Below are positions 13,401 to 24,732 of a stretch of DNA of 64,000 bases, in pieces. The stretch is from Yamagishiella unicocca. Its lineage: Eukaryota > Chlorophyta > Chlorophyceae > Chlamydomonadales > Volvocaceae. Location: positions 1,488,001 to 1,552,000 of the forward strand of contig BDSL01000006.1 in NCBI GenBank assembly GCA_003116995.1. The letters are read 5' to 3'. The notes under the pieces are model-generated. The model searched no databases and was not told the origin of the DNA. It saw only the letters and a list, made by a program, of their open reading frames with translations. The translations under genes were made by a program, and so were the position numbers. Each line of letters starts with the position of its first letter. Within the stretch, counting starts at the first letter, position 1.

Positions 13401-16400
13401 CTCCCCCCCCCCTTCCTCCCCCGCTCCCCCCCAGGCCGCCGCGCCCGCCCGCGCCTCCATGGACGACACCTCCCCCCTGGCCGCCATCATGCGCGAGATC
13501 GCCGTGATGAAGAAGGTGGACCACCCGCACGTGGTGCGGCTGCACGAGGTCATCGACCCGCCGGGCTCGTCGTACTTGATGATGGTGATGGAGTACTGCG
13601 AGGGCGGCTGCGTCATGGAGACGCGCGCGCAGACGGGCCTTACGCCGCTGGCGGAGGACACGGCGCGGGAGTACTTTCGACAGGTGCGTGTCCCCCGGGT
13701 TGTATGTGTTTTGTTTTACCCCCCACAGGGGGGGGGTGCAGGGAAACCACGAGTAGGAAGGAAAACTGTTTAGAATAGCTCCCCGCTGGGGGCGGGGGGC
13801 GGGGGGGTGAGGCGTTGTGGTAGCGGCTCCACTGGGCGCTAGTCTGATGGGATGCGTGGATGCGAGACCTGTGGATGCGACAAGAACCGTTTAGGACAGA
13901 CGTTTCGAGATGCATGCTGGAGAACTTGGGTGAGGAAAAGACGGAGCCTGCTGGGTGGTGTTCCTGCACTCCTTAGTTGGGTGGGAGGCGCGGCGAGGAA
14001 GATACCCGGATAGGTGTCCGGGGGGAGGTGGAGGGAGGGAGTTAGGCGCGGCGGGGCGTCGGAGGATGTGGGGTGGGGGGACGGGGGGGGAGGAGGGGGG
14101 TAGTAGAGGCGCGGAGGGAATCCCGCCTAGACCCCTCTACACGTGCGGAAACCGGGGTGCTCTCAAATGACAATGCGCGCAAGCTGGTAGCGCACCTCCC
14201 CTCATGCCCTCCCCGTTCGTCCTGCCCCACCCCCCGTCCTCAACCCAGTTCTCCAGCATGCATCTCGAAACGTCTGTTCTAAACGGTTTTTCCTCGCATC
14301 CGGGTCTTCCTCGATACCCCCGGTCCTCCGTTTCAACCGTTTCCTAATCGGTAGTGCCGGTCTACCAGTTTCCTCGCATACCCCGCCGGCCGCGGATTCG
14401 CGGATTCTCTTTAAACCCCCCTCCCTGCCCCCCTTCAGGCGTGTCTTGGCCTGGACTACCTGCACTACAACAACGTGGTGCACGGGGACCTCAAGCCGGA
14501 GAACATGCTGGTTAGCGGAACGGGGCTGCTGAAGATCGCGGACTTCGGGTCCAGCCGCTTCATGGGCGGGGACCCAACGGACGCCACCAAGACCTCATGC
14601 ACACCGGCCTTCCAGGTGGACAGCTGAGCGGGCGGGAGGAGGGGATACGAAGATCCGCGAATCCACAGCCGGGCGGGGTGGGGGCGAGAAGGGCCGGCGG
14701 GGGCAACTTGGAGCGCTGTGCTGGCGGGCGTTGTTGCTTGGATTCGCAACTAGGGGATCTTTGAGGCGGGTACGGAGGGTAACCGCAATCCTTACCGACC
14801 AACCGCCCTGCCTGGAATGGAAATTTATTCCGCCCCCTCCCTCTCCCCCCGTTTGCAGTCTCCGGAGGAGATCAGCCACCTGCCAGTCAACCCCTTCGCC
14901 GCCGACCTGTGGGCCCTGGCCTGCTGCCTCTTCTGCTTCGTCTTCGGCCGCCTGCCCTTCGTCGGGTCGTGTGTGGTGGGTCGTCTCGCGATGCTCCCCG
15001 CCTCCCCGCCCTCTCCCTCTCTCCCTCCCTCGGCCCCCCCCCCAAACCACCACCACGCCGCCACCCCCGAACCCTTCTGCGCCTCTTGTCCCGCTCTCCA
15101 GCCCCGGACGCCGCTACCTCCCAACCCAAACCCCTCCGAAGCAAGGATGCACACATCGTGGTCCCAACGCCGGCGCCAGTCCCGCCCCTATGTGTATGAA
15201 ACAATGTTGCGCCAGCTATTACACCCCATCTCGTGTAACCGGGTTTTGATGCCCGCCCCCAGCATGCGCCCATAAAATTGTGTCCGACGACCATGCGCCA
15301 ACTATCCTGTCCCATCTCGTGTAACCGGGTCTTTATGTCCCCCCCCGGTCCCCCAGGTTGACATCTACCGCGCCATCCTGACCCGGCCGCACACCTACCC
15401 GGAAGACGCGATGTGCTCCCCCGGGCTCCGAGACCTGCTGGACCGCATGCTGGACAAGGACCCCAAGCGCCGCCTGATGCTGAAGGTGCGCCCGCGGGGG
15501 TTTAAAGAGAAACCGCGAATCCACGGCCGACAAACCAAGGCGGGGGGGAGGGTAGCGGGAAGACCCCGGGGCAGAGGGTAGGTAGGCAACTTGTGTACAT
15601 GATATAGGAGAGGGAAGGAGGGGGGGTGCCGGGGTAACCGACAAGGGAATTGACAAGAGGGAAACGGGAAGGGAACGGGAAAGGGAATCGGAAAGGGAAC
15701 CGGAAAGAGAGAAGGGACAACACGAGCTGGTTAGGAGTGGGAAGAGAATAGAGATGGTGGCATAGGGTGTGAATGGGAGGGGTTTGGTTTCGGAGCGCGA
15801 TGCAGGATGAGTCGGTGAAGTATGTCGGGGTGTTCGCCGTGTATTGCGTGTGTGCTCGGTGTGCGTTTCGGCCTGGAGCTGTCCGGCGCCCTCACCCATG
15901 TCTTCAGTCGTCAGGCACTCTATGGACGGCACGCCTTAACCGGCCACCTCGCTTGCTCCCGTTTGCGCACACTACCGCGTCGCCACCCACCCCCCCGCCC
16001 CCGTCTGCCGCCTGTCCGACCTGGCAGGACGTGGGGCAGCACGACTGGGTCACTGCGGGGGGGCTGCTGCCGCCGCTGCAGTTCCTTCACTCGCTGGCCG
16101 CTACGGGCGGTGAGGCTCCGCCCCCCATCATCCACGTCACCCACGCGGAACAAGTCAACGCCATCGACCGCTCCTCCCTGGTGTCGCTCATCAGGGCCCG
16201 CCTCAAGGTACGCGCCCCCCTCCCGCTGGACCGTCACCTTCACCGCCCTCGGTTTGTCGGCCGTGGATTCGCGGATTCTCTTATCAAACCCCCTCCCCAG
16301 TCGCGTTACCGGTTCTATTATTGTAACCCCCCGTCTGGACCACCACCTTCACCGCCCTTGGTTTGTCGGCCGAGGATTCGCGGATTTTCTTATCACCCCC

Positions 16401-18825
16401 CCCCCCGCGGGCCATATTCGCCGGCTAGTTTTCCTGCCCTCCGTTTCCTATGTCGCGTAGCCGGGTCCCCTCGCCTCCCCCCCCCCGGGGCGCTGAACGG
16501 CGCGGTCCAGCCGATGGGTCCGCGCCCTCCTGCCCTCCCTCCCTGGACCCCGCTGCAATAGTACCGTGATGCCTGCACTCCCTATCGTCGGTTAGGAGAC
16601 CTCCTCCTCCTGTTGTCGTCACTGGTTCTCCTGTCCCTCCCCGCCCCGCCCCGCCCCTCTCGCCGACGACGCAGGAGAAGACCTGTCCACCGGGGGAGTA
16701 CCTCTTCAAGTGAGTACCTGCACCTGTACCGGCACTTGTACCGGCACCTGTACCGGTACCACGTGCCCAGGGGGGTGCTGTCATCACTCGCCCCCAAAGC
16801 CGTCCCACTCGCAACCTCGCATGCCCCACTGCGCCAGAAGCACCTCCCCCTCCCACCCCGCGAATGTCACAGAACCTCAATGTAAGCCCCCCCCCTGGAC
16901 CCGTCCTTTTCTGTAACCCCCCTGGACCCGCCCCCCCCTGGACCTCCTTGAACCCCTGCCGCCTCCAGGGAGGGCGAGGAGGCCCACTGCGTCTACATGA
17001 TCATGGCGGGAGTTGTGGAGCTGACCCAGCACCTGCGCCGCCCGGGGCTCAGCGGCGGCAACCACCACGGCTTCGGCGGCCACGTCACCGGCTCGCACGT
17101 GCAGCCGGGAGGTCACGGCCACGTCAGCGAGGCCCAGGACGTCACCAGCGGGGAGATCCCGGGGGCAGACCATGATGCTTCGTTCTCGGTGGACTTGGAC
17201 GAGTCGCTGACGCTGGACCACCCGGACGGAGGGCACATCACGGAGGCCATGAACATCGTGGACGGCAAGCTACACATTGACCGGCAGCAGGTGGGGGGGG
17301 GGTTCGAGGAAGACCCGGGGATGCGAGGGGGAAAAAAGGAGGGGGAGGGGGGAAGGAAGGCGGCGAGGAATCCCGGGGACAGGAGATGGGAGGCGGAGGG
17401 TCGTTTGCATTCGGGGGGCAGGGAAGGGTCAGGGTCCAGGAGGGAAGGGTGGCATCCTGCCGGCCAACTCCCTGCTCCGCCCACCCTGCCGCCCAACGCC
17501 CTGCTCCGCCCATCCTGCCGCCCAACTCTCTGCTGCGCCTCCTTGCCGCCCAACTCCCTGCTCCGCCCATCCTTGCCGCGCCGCTGTTCAGGCCGTCGAG
17601 ATGCGGCGGCGGATGCAGGGTAACCTGCTGGGCGACAACGCGGAGTACGTGGTGGAGGTGAGTGGCAGGAGCCCCGCAAACATTACAACAAACAAAGTGC
17701 CGGTGATGAAGTAGAATTACCAAGTAGATGAAGAAAAGGTCAAACCACACAGATGCGCATGGAACACGGCAAAAAACGAAAGTCTTGTGTGCGGGCGCCG
17801 GCAGGGACCCCACCTAGCGGGCCCCCGCCCTCCCGCCTGGGCTTATCAGGATGCCCGGACGCGGATCTCACGCAACAACTCGGTACGACGGTCGGTCGGT
17901 CGGTCGGGACTTCAACCCCCTCAACCCCCGCCGCCTTCCCGCCGCCTTCCCACCCCGCGCCCATACACCTCACCCCTCGCCGCCATCCCCGCTTGCCGTT
18001 GCCGTACAGGTCAAGGGCCCCGGTTCCGTCATCGGCGAGATGGGCCTGGACACCGCCGCCACCGCCACACATCGCGTGTCCGCCCGTGCTCGCGGACCCG
18101 TGACGGTGGTCAAGCTGACGGAGGAGAACTTCTTCAAGGCCCTGCTTCAGATGTACGGCGGTGGCGGCGGCGGCGGCGGCAGCGCCGCCTCCACCACCCT
18201 TACCGCCAGCTCGGTTTCGGAGGCGGTCGGCAAGGGCGCCGTGCCCGGGCTGTCTGCCCAGCACCTGATGGTGATGCAGTACCTGGAAGACTCGGGCTCC
18301 TTCGCCACGTTCCCCGCGGCGCCCGTCTCCGCCGGCGGTGCGGCAGGTCGTTACTCCATGGACGCCGGCGCGGGACCATCAACCCTATCCGGCCGCACAG
18401 GCGCCGGCCACAACCCCCACTACCACCAGCAGTACCAGCACCAAAACCACAACAACCACCAGAACCACAACAACCACCAGAACCACAACCAGCACAGCCC
18501 GGGCAACCTCGCCGGCGGCGCCGGCGCCGGCGCCGGCGGCGGCTACCAGCTGCGCCACGGCACGCCTCCTGGGCCCGGGGTGGAGGCCGGCGGCAGCGCC
18601 GCCGCCGCCGCCAGCGCGGCGCGCAGCGCGTTTGGCGTTCCGTCGCGGATTGGTGGGGCTCCGGTGGTTGCGAGCGTGCCCGCGCGAGTGCTGGGGGCGG
18701 TGGGCGCTGGGACGGGGGGAAGGAATTCGGGCGCGAACTCGATGCTCGGTGTGCTCAACACCATCCACTCGATCAACGCAAGCCGCGCTGGAGCCACGTC
18801 GGATGAAGGCGTTGCGGACCTGTAG
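7475..18825 (+). CDS. GRIK/SnAK-CaMKK-like protein kinase with long disordered N-terminus and C-terminal cyclic-nucleotide-binding-like domain
   Basis: Proposed exons: 7475-7532, 7693-10067, 11215-11274, 12207-12353, 12672-12857, 13435-13683, 14439-14615, 14859-14975, 15357-15485, 16028-16207, 16675-16709, 16969-17290, 17592-17657, 18010-18825. Total about 1,638 residues with matching phases. Residues 1-811 are Ala/Ser/Pro/Gly-rich and look disordered. The kinase core has LGRGAFGKV, the VAIK-type lysine (about K880), an insert, the helix-C glutamate in [10 protein letters not shown], the catalytic loop [10 protein letters not shown] (HGD, not HRD), IADFG, SCTPAF before SPEE, and [14 protein letters not shown]. 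Plant GRIK/SnAK kinases, activators of SnRK1, also carry HGD. A CNB-like fold follows: [12 protein letters not shown], then a His/Gly-rich insert, then [11 protein letters not shown]. The phosphate-binding cassette is imperfect, so ligand binding is unproven. Start alternatives: ATG 7530 without the first intron, or ATG 7722. Confidence 0.85.
10093..10510 (+). repeat. tandem array of 11 copies, about 36 bp unit, in a kinase intron
   Basis: TTCGAGG starts at 10093, 10136, 10172, 10208, 10251, 10286, 10322, 10365, 10401, 10437 and 10473, so spacing is mostly 36 with some 43. Each unit carries GTTCGAGGAAGACCC then GGATGCCCGGGGGCGG. Copies with GTGG usually take the 43-base form and copies with GGGG the 36-base form, giving a higher-order period of about 115. 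The array starts 25 bases after the splice donor at 10068. It is a local expansion of a repeat that is dispersed elsewhere in the window. Confidence 0.95.
11121..11150 (+). repeat. family B dispersed intronic repeat
   Basis: The core GTAACCGGGTCTTCTCGCC is followed by a C-rich tract. It lies 65 bases before the acceptor at 11214. A near-identical copy is in a TBC intron at 5374-5410. Confidence 0.85.
12081..12165 (+). repeat. two adjacent family B repeats
   Basis: GCTATCCTGTCCATGTCGCG and ATAACCGGGTTTTTATGCC are seen, each followed by poly-C. They lie 41 bases before the 3' splice site that precedes the exon coding the kinase glycine loop. A diverged third copy is at 11982-12045 in the same intron. 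Confidence 0.8.
12593..12632 (+). repeat. family C dispersed intronic repeat
   Basis: The core GGATTCGCGGATT is preceded by a TTGGTT-CGGCC block. It ends about 40 bases before the acceptor at 12671. Family C copies were found only in introns of this kinase gene and of the stress-protein-domain gene at 43-52 kb. Confidence 0.85.
13874..14300. repeat. inverted repeat pair of family A/D inside one kinase intron
   Basis: The arm at about 13874-13938 contains CCGTTTAGGACAGACG, then GATGCATGCTGGAGAACT. The arm at about 14236-14300 contains its reverse complement with few mismatches (CTCCAGCATGCATCTCG, CGTCTGTTCTAAACGG). Both arms lie in the intron 13684-14438 and enclose about 300 bases without coding signal. 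The layout resembles a small non-autonomous element with terminal inverted repeats, but no target-site duplication was established. Confidence 0.75.
14384..14415 (+). repeat. family C repeat beside a 3' splice site
   Basis: GGCCGCGGATTCGCGGATT is followed by CTCTTTAAA and poly-C and ends 23 bases before the acceptor at 14438. The reverse-complement copy in the next intron, 14646-14673, starts 30 bases after the donor at 14616. Confidence 0.85.
15291..15347 (+). repeat. family B repeat directly before a 3' splice site
   Basis: CATGCGCCAACTATCCTGTC and GTAACCGGGTCTTTATG are followed by a C tract that runs to the acceptor at 15356, so the repeat appears to supply the polypyrimidine tract. Another copy is at 15203-15258 in the same intron. 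Confidence 0.85.
15501..15540 (-). repeat. family C repeat, reverse orientation, beside a 5' splice site
   Basis: AACCGCGAATCCACGGCCG followed by ACAAACCAAGG begins 15 bases after the donor at 15486. It is the reverse complement of the copies at 16249-16290 and 16357-16398 in the following intron. Confidence 0.85.
16226..16398 (+). repeat. two direct copies of an extended family C repeat
   Basis: Two units, 16226-16290 and 16335-16398, each begin CTGGACC, continue CACCTTCACCGCCC and end in the core GGATTCGCGGATT. The longer shared unit, about 65 bases, recurs in reverse orientation at 51023-51085 in another gene, which helps define the full element. Confidence 0.85.
17462..17580 (+). repeat. 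four-copy tandem repeat in a kinase intron
   Basis: Units of about 30 bases share GCCCAACTCCCTGCTCCGCC and lie in the intron 17291-17591. The same intron opens with a family A repeat (GGTTCGAGGAAGACCC) 10 bases after its donor. Confidence 0.75.
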
Positions 18826-18843
18826 CAGGAGTCGTAGCCGTGG

Positions 18844-18874
<31 letters not shown>

Positions 18875-21800
18875 GGCGCTGATAAGGGCGGCAGCGGAGC
18901 TGTGGAAGTGACGGCCGCTGTGGTGGATGATGCATTGGGGATCCTGTTCGCGTGCGGATGCTACCTCTCCCACATGGGGTTGGGGGTGGCGGTGAGGCTG
19001 GGGCGGTCAGACCGGAGTGGGACGCCCTCGGGAAATGCTTACGCATCCCTCCGTACTTTTACGAGTATGAACTGAATGCATGGCGGGGCTGCGGCTGCTG
19101 CCGGTTGCCTCCGCTCCTGCTGCCACTGCCTCGGCCCCGCAACGGCGGCAGCGGCGCAGCACCCGCCCTTCGAACGCCGTCTGCCAGGATGTCAACCGGG
19201 GCGGCGACTCCACGTATGGTGGCGGTAGCGGGATGAAGCTACCAAGGGCAAGGGGGCATCCGAAGGCATGCTCTGGGAACCAACCGGACAAAAGGCCTAC
19301 AGCTGTGGGGGTTCCTGCGACTGCGGGGCTTGCTGGCTGGCTGGGCGTCCCGGTCGGTGTGTTGCCCTCCTGTGGCCTTGTCGCATAGCCCGGTCCGGAA
19401 AGGCCGCCTTGCACTGAATGGTGGCATTGGCTACGGGCGAGTCTGTTTGTTGGTTTGTGTGCTCCTCGACACAGCCGAGAGTGACGGCAGCACTGATCAA
19501 TGCGGGGGCACATGGGCAGGGACAGGGCTTCCGCGAGAGCTGACCCTCCTGCGAACGCGTGTTTGTCGTCTCCGAGCGGTGGTCGGCTCCGAGACCAGGC
19601 CCAGACGCAGCGGCCCCTCGTACTCCCGGCCGCGGCGGAGCGGGAGGGAGGGAGGGGCGGGGCCGGTGGCAGCTGCCGCCAGCTCTGTCACCTGGTGTTT
19701 AAGGCGCCGGCGTTATTGAATACTGCGCTCTTGGGGGGCCGGTGCAACCCTGGGCATTGTGGCGCCTTACTACGGGCATAACCCCCCTCCCTCGCCGGTG
19801 CCGGCGAGTTGAGGGATGCGACAGGCGGGAGCTGCCATGAGGGGCAGGAGCGGTGGGTCCTGCCACGTCATGTGCTCACACCCTGTCGTGTCACCTGGAC
19901 GGGGGAGGCGTCGAGTGCTGCTTCCGCTGGCCCCTTGGCCGCCCTCCCCCCGCCCGCCTTTCCGGCACGGCTGGGCTGGGCCGGGCAGCCTGTGTCGTCG
20001 CCTCAGGACTGAGCGGGGCTCAAGAGGTGGGATGCGGACACCTGCGGCGCATTTTGACGACGGATGGGGAACCGGCGGGCTGAGGGCACTGGTTGGGGGT
20101 TAGTTTGGGCGGGTGGCATCTGGGAGACCGGCGGCCCGAGGTTCGTTCCGGCCTGTGTCCTGTTTAGGCGCCGCCGCTGGGAGGTCTGCTAGCAGGCCAG
20201 GGCAGGTTGCTGCGTGCTTTGGGCCTGAGATGAGGGGCGGGGAGAGCAGCGACGCCGTCTTCGACACCCAGTGATGCCCAGCAGGCGGGGATGAGGATGG
20301 CGGCGCGGGCGCGATGTGGTGACGGTTGGCACCCGGCCGGTCCGTTGGCAGTTCCCCATCAGCCGCGCCCGGGGTGCCGTACGTATTGTCGTGCATGCGG
20401 CTGCGACTGCTGCTGCGGCTGCTCCGACCCCCGACCTGCTCCGACCCCCGACCTGGAAGCTCCATGGAGGCGCCGGGGGGGTCGGAGGGGGCGCCAGGAG
20501 GGGCGTGATTAGGTTGCAGCTGGGCCGGGTTTGTTCGCTGACCCTGCAGAGCTTACCAATGCCGGTGTGGGGGTGTTTTTCAAATAATAATTTAATAAAG
20601 TGCGGCACCGCACGGTGGGGCTGTGGCCCGAGGACGTCTGGGGTGGCTGGGGAGCCGTCGGGGGGGAGTACGGCACCTCGGCACCCGCGAGTACGGCACT
20701 GAGTCGAGTCATCGGGGGCTGTTGCGCGGCTCCGCGGCCGGCTATTGTGGCCGCGGGGGGGCGAAGGTGCCCGCGGCGTCGGTTCAGGAGGGCGCTCATC
20801 GGAGGATGGCGGCGGGCGTCGGTGGTGTCATGTCGCCAACGCGCCGTGTGGCGGCGCCCTCCTGACGCGCGCTACCCGGCCGGCCGGCGGATGGAGCGCA
20901 GGCGGATGGGGCTTTCTTCCCTCTGGTTTTTTCCAAGTAAAGCAGTTTGTGTTCGTTTACGGTACTCAGGACCCGTAGGGTGCCTTCTATGTTATTGTTT
21001 GCACAGCAGGGTGAGAGGAGATCTCCGCCCGGCGGCATTGGCGGGCGGCTGGAGATAATACGCTGCTCGGTTTGCTCGGTTCACTCTCGTGGTGTCCGCT
21101 TTCTTTGCATTAGCGCTGAATGGCTGGCTGGCGGGCCGGCCTGGTGTGTTTTGTAACCGCTGCGGGAACGCAACCGGCGGCCCCGGGGGTCGCCAGGCGC
21201 ACGATTTTCGACCCACGGGTCTAGAGGCCGGGGACACGGGCGAACGATCCCGGCGGGGCCGGCGGGTCTGGTGCAACCGGCAAACGGTGGTTCCATGTGT
21301 TGTTGTAAGCGTGTGTCGTGACAGTAATAGAGCACCGAGGAAGAGCGAGGGGGGGGTTGTTGTTGTCCTGAGGGTGTGGCAAGTCGGTGCGCTCGAGATG
21401 GGTCCAGGGAGGACCGCGTCTCCCTGGGCTCGTGACGCCATGTAGGAGGTGGCTGTACGGCGTTGGTTGCTCGGTTGGTTAATCTCGGAGCGGTGCCGGG
21501 TGAAAAGGGCGTTGGCGCCCCAGGAGAGGTGCTTCGGGACGACGGCCGGGCTGGATGGTGTGATCCTCCTTCCCTTCTGGGCGGGAGGCGGCGGTGCCTC
21601 CGGCTGGCGTCCGGCGTTCCGAGCTTGCCTGCACGGTTGTCCGCTTTGTCCGCTCTGTCCGCTTTTCAGAGAACGTGACGCTCGAAGTCCTAATGACCTG
21701 ATCGCTCAACCCCGCGCGCGTGCACCGCTCCCGCGTTAGGGCGTGGGACGGCGCCGCCGGGGCCCGGTCTGCCTAGCATACCCGCGGGTTGATTGGGGGT

Positions 21801-23176
21801 GAAGCACTCGATGTGGTTTGTCCGGTGATGATGACGAGTGATGCGTTTGCTGCCACTATGGCAGGCCGCTGCCCTGCGGCTTGAGTGAATGGGCGGATCT
21901 GTTGTGGAAAGAGCGGTGAGATAGGTGGGAGGAGGTGGGGGGCGCCGGCGCAAATTCGAAACACAGCAACTGGACACGCTACAGTCAACTAGCAATGCGC
22001 GCGGCGGCGTAGGATTGCGCGCCTCTTCCGCTTTCGTTGTTCCGTGTCGACGCCGCGAGGGCGACTGTTGGACTGACAGGCGTGAAGAACTGCGGCCGTT
22101 GCTTTCGCAGCTCGGATGCTGCCGCTCCAAAACAGCCACCGTAGTTAGCCGCTGCCTTGGAGTCGCAACACGCTATTTAATGGCCGAGATTGTGATGCCA
22201 CTGCTTGGCCCGACCTGCACTGCAGTAGCCATCATTGACTGTCTGTGTCCGCTAAGGGCTCTAGGTGGTAAACGGTAATGAGAGATCCTGGGGAGACGGA
22301 TTGGTTGTAGGATGCCGGCGTGAGTGCCGTACCCGCAGGTCGCGCTCGCTCCGGGTCGCATTGGGTGAGGTGAGGCACGTAACGGAGGATAGGCGCATTG
22401 CTTCCTTACAGGGAGTCCCACCGCCGAATAAGGTAACGGAGCAAGTGGAGGACGCGGTCCCTGAAAGCGCTCGTTTGGTGGGGTGTCGATGAGGATAGCT
22501 ATGGCGGCGATCCGCGATTGCACGACGGGCGTGTTGGGTGCCCGGCAGGCCCTGGGGAAAGCAGCTGCTCACGCTCAGCACGGCCCGACCAGCAAGGAAC
22601 CTCCAGCGCGCTGGGGCATGTCCACAGGGGTTAACCAGCTTAGCCAGCCGCAGTACATATCGACAAAAGCGCTGAAGCTGTCGTAAACATGTTCATGCGT
22701 ATTGCGGCAGCCCGGCCACACTTTGATTCTGACGTCTCGCAAGCATCACGGGATATGGTCGGAGAGATATGCCGTCGGAGGACCTGGGAGAACCCTACGG
22801 TGGCCACATGGTAGACCCCAGGGTCGCAACCCAGCAAAAGGGAGGAACGCTATAATGAAAACGCACTAAATATTACTGATTTGCGTGCGCTGCACTGTGG
22901 CTAAGGGTTGCTATAGCAAACGTGCAGGCCGAGCTGAATTGGATGGACGGAAGCAGTCAAGGTGCGGCTTTTGCTCCGTGAGCGAAGATTTTTCGGACGT
23001 ACATATTGAACTGTATGTGATATATGCCAACTTTCAGGGCATTGATGAAGGACATAGTAGAGCGCAAGGCCCCCCAAGATCTCTCGCAGCGTACGGCGTG
23101 CTCAGATGTTCCCTTAAGCACGCACGAATGCTGCAGCTTCTTTGGTCCAGCTTTTCCTTTCACCAACACGATCAAA
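18826..23176. other. kinase 3' untranslated region and intergenic DNA upstream of PsaL
   Basis: No gene was recognised on either strand. The first TGTAA after the kinase stop is at 21152-21156, with another at 21304-21308, so the 3' untranslated region may exceed 2.3 kb. A GTG microsatellite occurs at 18838-18869 and an AATAAA at about 20592. From about 21.7 kb the base composition becomes less GC-rich. The last few hundred bases before 23177 must hold the PsaL promoter. Open frames here lack splice logic or recognisable domains. Confidence 0.5.
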
Positions 23177-24470
23177 ATGGCCGTCGCTATGCGTCAGTCG
23201 TGCGGCCTGCGTGCCACCACCGCCCGGCGCCAGGTTCCCCTGGGCCTGGGCCGCGTGTCCAGCGTGCGCGTCTGCGCGATGGCCGAGGCCGCCAAGAAGG
23301 TACATAGTCATATTATTAAGCTTGTAGGAGGGGCGTTGGGCGAGCTTATGGCGAAAACTGGATAATCGACGCATTTCCTCGGGACTTCATGGTGCGCAGG
23401 CTCAGGTGATCAGCCCCGTGAACGGTGACCCGTTCGTGGGTATGCTGGAGACCCCCGTGACCTCGGCCCCGATCGTCGCCACCTACCTGAGCAACCTGCC
23501 GGCCTACCGCACCGGCGTTGCCCCGCTGCTGCGCGGCGTGGAGATTGGCCTGGCGCACGGCTTCCTGCTGGCTGGCCCCTTCATCAAGGCGAGTGCTTGT
23601 ATCTGTGGTTAATGGACCTGGGCTCTGCGCAATCGTAGCACAGCGGACCGCCCAACCTCATACCGACTTGCACACAGTTGAGGGGATACATGTTCTTCGG
23701 TGCATGGAATGAGCAAGATGTTAATAGCTCGAAAGCGAATTTAGATTGCTATCAACAAATCACAGAAACGTTCCATTTGGGACATGCTTGCCGATCCCTC
23801 GTGGACCCAAGTCCTGCGACTGGATATGGTTGCGGCATGCTCGTATTTTCCTGCGAGCTGAATTTGTTCTGAACGTCTTTTTCTCGAAATGCAGCTGGGC
23901 CCGCTGCGCAACGTGCCCGAGACTGCTGAGATTGCCGGCAGCCTGTCGGCTGCTGGTCTGGTGCTGATCCTGGCGCTGTGCCTGTCCATCTACGGCTCAG
24001 CTCAGTTCCAGTCGACCCCCTCGATTGGCGTGAAGACGCTGTCGGGCCGCAGCGTTGCTCGTGACGCTCTGTTCTCCTCGGAGGGGTAAGCTACCACGGC
24101 TGGCGCTTGCGGGATCAACAGCTAGGCGTATCAGGCATGTCTTCCTGTGTCGGCCATTTGCCAACCGAAATGCAGATGGGGGCTTAATGCGCAACCCATG
24201 CACGAGATGCAAGGGTGCAAATTGCTCCAGACTGTGATGACCGCGCGTGTCTACATAAGGTTGCTGGCGCAGGCGCGTTTGGTACTTCCTACTGGCCTTC
24301 ATACGGGCTTATGTGTCGTCTTTTGCTGACGAATCCCCACCTTCCTTCGTGCCCCCCTCCCTCATCACTGCTGCAGCTGGGCTGACTTCGCCGCCGGCTT
24401 CCTGGTCGGCGGTGAGGCTGGTGTCGCGTGGGCGTACGTGTGCACCCAGATCCTGCCGTACTACTCGTAA
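23177..24470 (+). CDS. psaL: photosystem I reaction centre subunit XI (PsaL), chloroplast precursor
   Basis: Exons 23177-23299, 23400-23588, 23895-24085 and 24377-24470 encode 198 residues. The first ~35 residues ([18 protein letters not shown] and on) form a typical algal chloroplast transit peptide. The mature part shows the PsaL signature: [42 protein letters not shown]-type text read here as [21 protein letters not shown], hydrophobic spans, and the C-terminus [12 protein letters not shown]. Family knowledge: PsaL is a membrane subunit that binds chlorophyll and carotenoid and forms the docking site for PsaH and state-transition LHCII in green plants. The second intron (23589-23894) starts with GC, not GT: any GT donor nearby would break the conserved FIK-LGPLR join. 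Codon use is strongly biased to C/G third positions, as expected of a highly expressed gene. Confidence 0.97.
23589..23894 (+). other. GC-AG intron in PsaL
   Basis: The exon ends ATCAAG and the intron begins GCGAGTGC and ends AAATGCAG. Protein conservation across the junction fixes the splice site. Confidence 0.9.
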
Positions 24471-24732
24471 ACGACTCTTCATCTTCTCAGCCATCTATCA
24501 TGTGTCTCGTGTGTGTGTGTGTGCGGCGTCTGGCTTGGGGGAGGTTCACAGTCGTCCCAGAGCAAAGAGGTTTTTGATGAGCCTTGAGATCTGAGCCATG
24601 CAGCCTTGACTCCTAGTCTGCATCTTGATGAGTGATGGAGATGTACGTATTTGGACCAACGCCATTGTATAGTACTGGCGAGGTCAATGACTTGGCATTA
24701 CTCTGCTCACTCCCGAATTGTTCTTGGCCATG

